Positions 25,976-34,499 of a stretch of 39,232 nucleotides of DNA are shown one piece after another. The position numbers and the translations under genes are program-made. The DNA is from Chloroflexaceae bacterium. GTDB taxonomy: Bacteria > Chloroflexota > Chloroflexia > Chloroflexales > Chloroflexaceae. The stretch lies in the NCBI GenBank assembly GCA_012034075.1, contig JAAURD010000019.1, forward strand, positions 1-39,232. The letters are read 5' to 3'. Below the pieces are notes generated by a model. That model was not told where the DNA came from. It was given only the letters and a program-made list of their open reading frames with translations, and ran no database searches. The first letter of the stretch is position 1, and each line of letters starts with the position of its first letter.

Positions 25976-27057
25976 AGGGCTGTACTCCTGGCCGCATCGG
26001 TGGGTTCTGTTTCACCCTCATCCTGGCGACTGGGTATGCTCGTGGTTGCTGCTGGCTCGGTTTCTAGCGCATCAATATCGATTGCGGCAGCGCGTTCAAT
26101 ATCCTGCCAACTCAGGCTCTCACGCAGCATATAATAGGCCCCCAGCAAGGTAATGGGTAACCAGAGGGTGGCGTGCAAGACAATCACATAACTACTGGCA
26201 ATTGCCTGCCCCAATCCGGCACGGGTGAGGATAAAGATACCAGGTGCATCAAACACACCAATATGACCTGGTGTTGAGGGAATGGTCGTAAAGAGATTGA
26301 CCACAGCCGCCATGAGCATGAGCACCGGAAAGGGAATGTTGAGCGCAAAGGCATGCATCACGAACCAGTAGGTGCATGTTTCAACCAGCCAGATCAGACA
26401 GGACAGGCCAAAGATCAGCGCAATGGTTGACGGCTTGCGTAAGGCCATCAGGCCGGTAATAACATTATTGAGCATGCACTGAGCCGGTGAGCGCCAACGC
26501 TCTGGTACAAACCGATTGATCATCCAGCCAGAAAAGGAACTGAGTGTCTTTGGTTGGGCAACAATCGCCAGTATTACCAGCAGAACGACCCCAAAAGCCA
26601 TACTCAAGAAGAGCGCCAGACCAGTGAGTTCGGGTGGCAGTGGCGCAGAGGGAAGCGCAATACCGATAAAGAGCAACAGGGCCAGTCCATCAAACAGACG
26701 CTCTAATATGACCGTTGCCAGCGAGGCGCTCATGGCGATGCCTTCTTTGCGGCGCAGCACATAACTCCGCAGCAGTTCGCCAGCACGGGCCGGGTAAATA
26801 TTGTTGCCCATATAGCCAATGGTTACCAGGGGAAAGAGACGTTGAATCGACACCGGTCGAATAGGCTGCAACATCAATTGCCAGCGCCAGCTGCGGATCC
26901 ATGTAGCAACCCCATAGACACACACCGCTGGAATCAGCCAGCCATACTGCGCATTAGCCAGGTGGTGCAAAAACTCGTGCAGATTCAGGCCATAGAGTGC
27001 AATCGTGAGAAAGAACAGGCTGATGATCAGCCCCAACCAGAATTTCCAGTTACGCAA
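25972..27057 (-). CDS. LPG-synthase-TM family integral membrane protein (copy 3)
   Basis: 361 residues. Starts at TTG 27057, seven bases after AAGGAG; no ATG is available nearby in frame. Family blocks: RSWRWQLMLQPIRPVS (about 55-70), GYMGNNIYPARAGELLRSYV (about 79-98) and TTIPSTPGHIGVFDAPGIFI (about 258-277). About eight helices and an acidic, Thr-rich C-terminal tail of about 45 residues. This copy is closer to the glycosyltransferase-associated UPF0104 proteins than copy 2, judging by the NNIYPARAGE block. Its last codon overlaps the oxidoreductase start. Likely a lipid or glycolipid transporter; substrate unknown. Confidence 0.82.
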   Translation of the reverse strand: MRNWKFWLGLIISLFFLTIALYGLNLHEFLHHLANAQYGWLIPAVCVYGVATWIRSWRWQLMLQPIRPVSIQRLFPLVTIGYMGNNIYPARAGELLRSYVLRRKEGIAMSASLATVILERLFDGLALLLFIGIALPSAPLPPELTGLALFLSMAFGVVLLVILAIVAQPKTLSSFSGWMINRFVPERWRSPAQCMLNNVITGLMALRKPSTIALIFGLSCLIWLVETCTYWFVMHAFALNIPFPVLMLMAAVVNLFTTIPSTPGHIGVFDAPGIFILTRAGLGQAIASSYVIVLHATLWLPITLLGAYYMLRESLSWQDIERAAAIDIDALETEPAATTSIPSRQDEGETEPTDAARSTAL

Positions 27058-27185
27058 TCAGGCACTCCTTATGTATCGGCATCTTGTAGATAAGCTACTC
27101 ACCAGAACAAAAGTATCTGAAATTCGTCTTCTCTATCTGACTATGCTGCATCGGCGAAAGCACAGAGTGCCTCTCTTTACCCTCA

Positions 27186-30100
27186 TTAGAATGCTTCAAG
27201 GCTCTTGAGATGCTGGCTCATCTGATGCCTGTAGGCGGTCAGGGCCTGGTTCACCTGCTGATACTCCAGCGTTATTTGCTGGATTAAGGTTGCCATCTCG
27301 TCAAACTGGCCTGCCTGTGCCTGTTGCTCAAGTGCCTGACAGAGCGCAGCGAGAGTCTTGGCGCCGAGCTGAGCACTATTTGATTTGAGACTATGTACTG
27401 GCTGAATGACATCCTGAGGGGCATACTGGTCATATGCTGCTTGGATCGCGGCAAGATACCTGGGTGCCTGGTTCAGGTAAACGTTCATGATCTCTATCAC
27501 GAATGAACGGCTACCCAAGTCCTGCTCAAGTTGAAACAATGCATCCAGATGAACCGGTTTGGCCTTATCGGTTGGTGCAGCAGCAAACATCACGTCCCGG
27601 TCCGCCTGGACTCGTGGTGTATGGCTTGCCAATGGATGGCAACGGTACAATGCCTGGCTGAGTTCTTCCACATGGATCGGTTTGCTGACGTAATCATTCA
27701 TCCCAGCGGCCAGACAGCGTTCACGGTCACCTTGCATCGCATAGGCCGTCATCGCAATAATCGTGGGTTGACGGTCTGTTGGCAAGAGCTGGCGAATACG
27801 ACGTGTCGCTTCCAGTCCATTCATGTCCGGCATCTGCACATCCATTAACACCACATCATACGATTGGCGCTGCAATGCATCAAGAACTTCGAGTCCATTG
27901 GCTGCTACATCGGCACGATAGCCCATTCGTTCAAGCAGCTTGAGCGCCACTTTCTGATTCACCGTGCTATCTTCTGCCAACAAAATGTGCAGCGACGGTA
28001 CATCTTGGATATGGGTGATTTGACGCGATGATGGCTCCATCAAGTCGGGTTCGATAGGTGTGTTCGTAAAAAGACGAATAAGTAACTGGTACAGTTGTCC
28101 CGGTTTAATTGGCTTGGCAAGCAGTGCCGTGATCAGGGTGCGCACACTGCGTGACAGTTCATTGCGCAGATCAATGGATGTCCATAAAATAATCGGCAAC
28201 GCATCGATCCCATACATTGTGCGTATCTGCTTGACGAGCGTAATGCCATCACCATCAGGCATATGCATATCAATAATTGCCAGATCAAACGGACCTTCGT
28301 GCTCAAGCAGATCGAGTGCTTCTTGACACCGATCTGCCAATCGTGGCTGCATTTGCCACATACTAGTCTGATGCAACAAAATCTGGCGATTGGTTGCATT
28401 ATCATCAACTATCAGTACGCGTTTACCGGATAAATGTGGTTGATATGGTTGACGGTAGTCTGGTAGGTCGATGTTAACAGGCTCGGTGAGAATGGTAAAG
28501 AAGAATGTAGAACCAACACCGCTCGTGCTTTCTACCCACATATCACCCCCCATAATCCGGCTCAGGCGCTGACTAATGGCTAGGCCCAGACCAGTCCCGC
28601 CATAGTTGCGGCTCGTTGAGAGGTGCGCCTGACTAAACGATTTAAACAGCCGGTCTATCTTTTCGGCAGGAATACCCATACCCGTATCACGTACCGAAAA
28701 CGTCAATCGCTGCCGTGACTGCGAATCATGCAGCCGTTCATGGGTTGATTGTTCAGCAACCGCAAGGGGTTCACTCGATACAGTAATAACAACCTCGCCC
28801 ATTTCCGTAAACTTGACTGCGTTACTGAGCAAGTTCACCAGAATCTGACGCAAGCGCGTGACATCGCCTACAATGATTTCAGGGCATGCATCATCCAGCA
28901 CATAGGCCAGATCAATCGGTTTGCTTGTTGCATTGGGCGCCACCAGGTCAAGTGCCTCTTCAATACACTCACGTAGATCAAATGGCTGCTTTTCAAGCTC
29001 CATCTTATCAGCATCGATCTTGGAAAAATCGAGAATGTCGTTGATGATTGCCAGGAGTGTGTTGCCACTGGTGCGAATAATCTGGGCAAACTCGCGCTGA
29101 TCAACCGAAAGACTGGTATCAAGTAGTAATCCAGTCATGCCAATGATAGCATTCAAGGGCGTGCGAATCTCATGGCTCATATTCGCCAGAAATTCGGATT
29201 TTGTTCGTGTTGCTGCTTCGGCCTGGGTATGTGCATCCTGGAGCTCGAGTTCAACCAGTTTGCGATGGGTGATATTCTCATGCGAAACGACCACCCGCAC
29301 CGGCCCGCCACCAAGCATACGTGAGGCGCTACCAATAAACCAGCGTTTTTCGGTGGGCGAATGGCAGGGATATTCAATATCAAAATAGTCAATCTCACCG
29401 TTAATCACCGCCCGAATACCGTTGGCAAAGGGCCATGCCTCTTCGGAGCACTCCCCACTGGCATTGTCACAGACATCGAGATAATTTGTGCCCTCGGCTA
29501 TGTTCTGACTGATCGGTGGATTGGATTCAGCAAAGTCATTCCAGGCTTTATTCACCCCAATAATGGTACCATGCTCATCTAGTACCGCAATATGGGAGGG
29601 CAATGAGTCGAGAACCGCGCGGGTAAAACGTTCGGTCTCCTGACGACCCGGTTCAGCCTGTTTCCGTGGGGTCATATTTTCTAGAAACCCAGCACATAGA
29701 TTGGTTTCCCGACGTGATCTCGTACCATACTGATCGTCACATTCGCCCATATTATCGCCTTATAACGATCATAATAGCGCTGTTCAAGCCGGTATATCTG
29801 GCTATCGCTTGCACGCTGCTCTTGCTCAATCATCGTCCGGTACCAATTGGCATCATCCGGGTGGACAATATCTTGGAGCGTATACTGGCACAATGTTTCT
29901 TCGTCATACTGCATCATTGTGCAGAAGGCTTTATTGGCCTTGAGGATCTGTCCCTGCATATTGCTGATAAAAATGCCCAATGGCCCATCTTCAAACACCA
30001 GCCGGAAGTGCGTTTCCTTCTCGCGCAGCAGGTCTTCCATCTGTTTGCGATAGGTGATATCGCGAATCATCTTGATAAAACCACGCAGATAACCCTGATG

Positions 30101-30877
30101 ATCATACAGCGCATTTACCGTGATATCCGCCCAGAAAAGTGATTTATCGCGCCGCATGCGCCACTGTTCGGTCGAAAAACGGCTTTGACGGGCCACCGTC
30201 ACCAGATTCTGGGTGGCGCTATCCATCACCTGCATATCCGGTGGGTAAAAGAGCGAAACATGCTGACCAATAATCTCGTGGCTGCTATAGCCATAAATAC
30301 GTTCAGCACCAATATTCCAACTGGTAACGTAGCCACCCGGATCAAGCACCATAATCGCAAAATCCTGCACATTTTCCGACATCAACTGAACCAGTTCTTG
30401 ACCCTGCTGGGTAGTCTGGTTCGTTCGGAATGGAGCGCCAGGTGATTTTTTTTGCCGGTTTATCTGTTCGGCGAGATCACAAAGATCGATCAGTTGCAAC
30501 AAAGCGTGTTGCAACTCAACTATCTGATTCGTCACGGTCAGGGATTGCTGAATGATATGTTTTCGTACCAGGATGATCACTCGGCTGCGAAAGTCAAGCA
30601 TCCAGGGTGGTAGCGGTGATCGCTCTGGAAGCGATAGCCAGGGGGGAATCAATGCATCCATCCAGAGCACAAGACGTTGCTGATCGGCAGCGACAAACAG
30701 ATCGAACAATTGATTGAGGATAGTCCCAATATAGGATTGGAGCAATTCCGTTGAGGTAAAGGTGCAGAACGGATGTTGATCGACGAGATCATGAATGATA
30801 CTATCGGTCAAGGTTTGCTGCTGAGCGACCAGGAAGTGGTAATACGCACGTTGGTTGATGTCAATAGATGTTGCCAT
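27186..30877 (-). CDS. Hybrid sensor histidine kinase (PAS x3, HisKA, HATPase, REC x2, HPt), frameshifted
   Basis: About 1230 residues with no membrane helix, so a cytosolic sensor. Order: a helical N-terminal region of about 160 residues; three PAS domains ([59 protein letters not shown]); HisKA with [18 protein letters not shown]; HATPase with [16 protein letters not shown] and [13 protein letters not shown]1 (VLIVDDN...[11 protein letters not shown]); REC2 (ILLAEDS...[12 protein letters not shown]); and HPt with [13 protein letters not shown]. The frame breaks near 29690: YVLGF stop in one frame, [11 protein letters not shown] in the next. One missing base gives [13 protein letters not shown], the usual PAC-domain ending, so this is one gene. 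No output regulator gene is adjacent. Confidence 0.88.
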
Positions 30878-31094
30878 GGAGAACGCCTTTATGTGACTCT
30901 ACTGTTGAAAAGCCAAAATGATAACCAGTGATCACCAACGGTTGGCATACAGTGCATCACAGCGAGCCGATGGTTCAAACGAGCGTAACCGCAGATCACG
31001 TCTATCATATTCCAGTATAGCATACTCATAAACAAACATGGGCAACCGAGTAAAGCAAAGCAATGACAGGAAGGGTGAACAACCAGAGGCAGGT

Positions 31095-31532
31095 TTAAAT
31101 ATCCAGGCGATCAAGTGCCACATTCCACGCTTTCATTCTTTCAGCATCGCCACCGGTATCGGGATGATGTAAACGGGCAATGGCTTTGCGAATCACTCTG
31201 ACTTCTTCTTCCGTAACATCGTCAATGCCGAGCAAGTGACTGATATGCAAATACGTTTCAGACAACGATGGTTGGCGCATCGCACGTGCCTTCCACAGAT
31301 CACGTTCGGTCGTTAATGCTGTATTTTCACGCATCGTCTCGGTTAGCGTGGCAACCATCTTGGCATGGGCGCGTGAAGCCTCGGCCGCAGCAGCCTGGGC
31401 TTGCTTGAGCTGACGCATCAGTTTGCGGTTGAGCGCATTGGCTGCTTCCAACTCACTATATAGAATCCGGTGCTTATACTCAGTGGTATCATGTTCACTG
31501 GCTATCTGACATGGTTCATCCGATCTCAACAC
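31095..31532 (-). CDS. Small coiled-coil protein with a J-domain-like C-terminus
   Basis: 145 residues from GTG 31532. Residues about 20-85 are Ala/Glu/Lys/Arg-rich with heptad character (LEAANALNRKLMRQLKQAQA), a likely coiled coil. The C-terminus VRVIRKAIARLHHPDTGGDA followed by ERMKAWNVALDRL resembles helices II-III of a DnaJ J-domain with the essential HPD triad, here at the protein end instead of the N-terminus. It might recruit a DnaK-type chaperone. It follows no obvious operon partner; the histidine kinase starts 218 bases downstream. There is no zinc finger or client-binding domain, so it is not DnaJ itself. Confidence 0.7.
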   Translation of the reverse strand: MLRSDEPCQIASEHDTTEYKHRILYSELEAANALNRKLMRQLKQAQAAAAEASRAHAKMVATLTETMRENTALTTERDLWKARAMRQPSLSETYLHISHLLGIDDVTEEEVRVIRKAIARLHHPDTGGDAERMKAWNVALDRLDI

Positions 31533-31806
31533 AAAACCTCACTTAACCAACGCTATGCTCTGCTCCCAGTATCATGGTTCTGGTTGCTCCTCTGCTGATG
31601 TATCAGGCCTTTTGCTCTGACCATCATGCCTGACACGTACTCCATTCCGAATCTCTGCATATAGTATAACGCTTCCAGGCGAATTACGCTACCCCTTTTG
31701 CCAAACACACGAGATAGCATCGTTTAAGTCACGATACGTGGATGAATAGGGTTATTTCTGATGGTTTTTGACCAATACGAGCGAAAAAAACAAAAAATGC
31801 TGCCCA

Positions 31807-33390
31807 TTATGAGGTATGACGCCCCAATATCTGGCGTAACAACAGACGTTCTTCGCTCCCAAACGCGCCGAGCCACCAGAGCGCTATGCCATAGACGGGC
31901 AGAGCCACCAGGGCTGTGATGAACCAACCTGGGCTGGGCAGCAACACCATTGCAAGACCCATGATCGCTGATGCGAGTGCTGGACGCCAGGAGAGATGCA
32001 ACAACGGCGGCTGCAATCCTTCCCGGCGCAGCAGCGGCCAGAAGACCGCCAGCAACACCACTTCTGAGAGGATCGTAATGACACTGGCAGCATACAGCCC
32101 AAACAACGGAATAAAGAGTATATTAAGCGTTAGATTAACGAATGCCCCGATCAAAAACGCACGGGTAATCGCATGTTGCTGATTGATCGCAATCAGCACA
32201 TATTGCAACAACCCATTGACAAACGACAGCGGCAAAAACCAGGCCAGCAGTGCAAGCACTTCGGCCGAAATCGGCAGATAATCAGCCGCATGACGCCGCG
32301 CAAAAAAGCTGACGAGATCGGGAGCCAGAATACATATCCCCATGGCTATGGGAAAAGCCAGCAGTAACATCACTTTAAGCGTCTGGTTCTGGGTCTGCAC
32401 CAGCGCTGAACGTTCACCCGCTGCCCGCCGTGACAGCATGGGAAACAGCGCAAAGGTGATGACCGGTGGAACAATCAACGCGATCCGCAAAATTTGATAG
32501 GGCATGGCATACTGTTGCAAGAGCAGGTCGCCCTGACCACCCCCATACGCCTTGATCAAAAAGGTATCGAAGCGGAAAAAGACCATATTCAACAGATTGT
32601 TGAGCATTAACGGTAACGCTATGGGCAACAATGACCAGATCAAAGCGCTATTCCAGCAGAGAGAGGGTCGAAAAAAGCGCCGCAGCTGCAGCACAAAATA
32701 CATCAGCGCGGTGCAGGTCGAGACCGCAACCGCCGACCAGGCCAGGCCCACAATGCCAAACCCCAGCAGCAATAGACCAATGCGTACCATCATGCTGATG
32801 ACGGCGGTCATCATCTCGATCATTGCCGGCACTTCCATTTGTTCGGCCGCATGAAAGAGCGCCGTGACCGAACCGGAATAGGCTGCTGGTATCAGGGTGA
32901 GCAATAAAATCCAGATGACCTGTTGCCCCACCGGGCTAATCGCTTCGCCCATCTGCAACTGGGCCAGCAGCTGATAGTTGCCAATAAACGATGCAGCGAC
33001 CGGCACCGCTACCAGCACCAGCACCAGACGCAGCGCCAGCGTAGCCCCAAAGAGACGTGGGCCATTGTGTGGTTCACGGGCAACCTCACGGGTGAGCAGA
33101 ATACCCAGCCCAAACTCGGTGAATGTCCCTAGATACTGGGCGACCAGCAGGGCAGCCAGCGTATACGGGCCGATCTCAGCAGCCGGCAGCATGCTGTACA
33201 GCACCATCAGAAAGACAAATTCGAGGCCCAGCACCACAAAGCGGGTGATAAAGGGCACGGTGCTGTTTTTCAGCAGCCGCCGCGCCGTATTCTGCTGATC
33301 GTCACGGTAAAAACGGCGCCAGAGGAGGATTGCAACAAGGCTGCCCAGCAACACCACGCCAAGGATCAGCAGCAACATCGGGATGAGCAT
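31807..33390 (-). CDS. Polysaccharide flippase, Wzx/MOP superfamily
   Basis: 527 residues with about fourteen hydrophobic segments and the oligosaccharide flippase layout: STVPFITRFVVLGLEFVFLM near the first full helix, then EFGLGILLTREVAR and SVTALFHAAEQMEVPAMIEM. Such proteins move lipid-linked glycans across the membrane. Unusually, an extra N-terminal helix and basic stretch (LLWRRFYRDDQQ) come before the conserved core. ATG 33390 is 4 bases after the stop of the ComEC-like gene, so the two are co-transcribed. A T-rich tract follows shortly after the stop (minus strand, plus 31784-31797), perhaps part of a terminator. The neighbouring divergent genes also look envelope-directed. Confidence 0.85.
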   Translation of the reverse strand: MLIPMLLLILGVVLLGSLVAILLWRRFYRDDQQNTARRLLKNSTVPFITRFVVLGLEFVFLMVLYSMLPAAEIGPYTLAALLVAQYLGTFTEFGLGILLTREVAREPHNGPRLFGATLALRLVLVLVAVPVAASFIGNYQLLAQLQMGEAISPVGQQVIWILLLTLIPAAYSGSVTALFHAAEQMEVPAMIEMMTAVISMMVRIGLLLLGFGIVGLAWSAVAVSTCTALMYFVLQLRRFFRPSLCWNSALIWSLLPIALPLMLNNLLNMVFFRFDTFLIKAYGGGQGDLLLQQYAMPYQILRIALIVPPVITFALFPMLSRRAAGERSALVQTQNQTLKVMLLLAFPIAMGICILAPDLVSFFARRHAADYLPISAEVLALLAWFLPLSFVNGLLQYVLIAINQQHAITRAFLIGAFVNLTLNILFIPLFGLYAASVITILSEVVLLAVFWPLLRREGLQPPLLHLSWRPALASAIMGLAMVLLPSPGWFITALVALPVYGIALWWLGAFGSEERLLLRQILGRHTS

Positions 33391-33394
33391 AGGC

Positions 33395-34426
33395 TTACTG
33401 ACCGTGCCGTTCCGTGATCACCGTGAGATGCTGCCCATTGGTGATGCATTCAATGGTGCCGTGAAGCTCCGGGTGGTACAGGCCCGCCATACCTTGATGC
33501 ACAAAGGTCGCCCGTTCATACCATGTCATCAATACCGGATCGTCCATCTCATAGCTGTGGCTGAACAGAATCATGTGCGGTTGCCAGGCGGGCACCAGCG
33601 GGTCGAGTGGACGGCTCCAGGGATAGACCAGCGCCGTGATCGGTTCAGCCTGCGCCAGCAGTGCTTCATCGAGGGACGGGCCTGCCGCTTGGGCTAGCAC
33701 CATGCGGAACGTCCCATAGTCTAGCCGCAGCACCAGACCAGCAGTGTCACCATCGCCAGTTGCCAGCACTGTGAGCAACGCGCCATCGAGCGGTATCTGA
33801 CTGCCCGGCCAGAGCACCTGCACCGGCGTTTGTTGTTGTTGCAACAGGGCAAACCAGGCATCTTGCAATGCCTGATGGTACGACGACATGGAAGCGTGGC
33901 CACTGATCGGCGCCATCACGACCAACCCAACCTCATAATGTTCCAGCACGGCTACCTGTGCTGGCAACCGTTCCATATCACTCCGCGTCAAGATCATGAT
34001 GTCCAGGGTGCGTTGCCACGGCGACAGATAGTGTCCAAGTTGTAACACCAGATCAGATGGGTCGCTCCCACCATCAATCAACACCACGCGGCCGTCGGGT
34101 GTTTTCAGCAGCATCGCATCGCCACTGGTCTCCAGCAGCAACACATGCAACATGCCATCTGCGCGGGTTTGGTACCACATGACCACCAAGAAGAGGAGTA
34201 ACACCAGCACCAGCAGCCAGCGCCGTGAGCGTTGCTGCTTGTTGCCGCTTACAGGCTGTGCCTGATTATCGCTCAACCAGTCAATACCTTTTACATGATA
34301 CGCATCCGAATGAGCAAAACCCAGCAAATCGACCGAACACGATGGGCACCGAATGGAACCGTCACATACCCCGTTGCAATTGTTCGGTGTGTTTGCATAG
34401 CAACATACAGTATGGTATGCTATCAA
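33395..34426 (-). CDS. ComEC-derived metallo-beta-lactamase-fold protein lacking metal ligands
   Basis: Up to 343 residues. An N-terminal cytosolic segment with CPSC and FAHSDAYHVKGIDWL is followed by one membrane helix (RRWLLVLVLLLFLVVMWY), then an outside domain. The domain matches the ComEC C-terminal MBL unit: ETSGDAMLLKTPDGRVVLID, GGSDPSDLVLQLG, LDIMILTRSDMERLPAQ. Where active relatives have LTHxHxDH, this protein has LTRSDMER, so all histidines are gone. The later LTGDA-type Asp is replaced by LAQAA. It is therefore probably not a nuclease. The true start is unclear: the first 25 residues look unlike coding sequence. The flippase starts 4 bases after its stop, implying a shared role in envelope assembly. 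Confidence 0.7.
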   Translation of the reverse strand: MIAYHTVCCYANTPNNCNGVCDGSIRCPSCSVDLLGFAHSDAYHVKGIDWLSDNQAQPVSGNKQQRSRRWLLVLVLLLFLVVMWYQTRADGMLHVLLLETSGDAMLLKTPDGRVVLIDGGSDPSDLVLQLGHYLSPWQRTLDIMILTRSDMERLPAQVAVLEHYEVGLVVMAPISGHASMSSYHQALQDAWFALLQQQQTPVQVLWPGSQIPLDGALLTVLATGDGDTAGLVLRLDYGTFRMVLAQAAGPSLDEALLAQAEPITALVYPWSRPLDPLVPAWQPHMILFSHSYEMDDPVLMTWYERATFVHQGMAGLYHPELHGTIECITNGQHLTVITERHGQ

Positions 34427-34499
34427 CGAACTTTACGCAAGTTGTTGCCCAGATCAAGGGTGAGAATGGCAAAAACAAGTAGATAGTATGAGATAGACA

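Noticed and set aside
29681-29750. Two separate overlapping sensor genes
   Set aside because: The PAC ending of the third-from-kinase PAS domain is split exactly at the overlap; one base restores a single protein.
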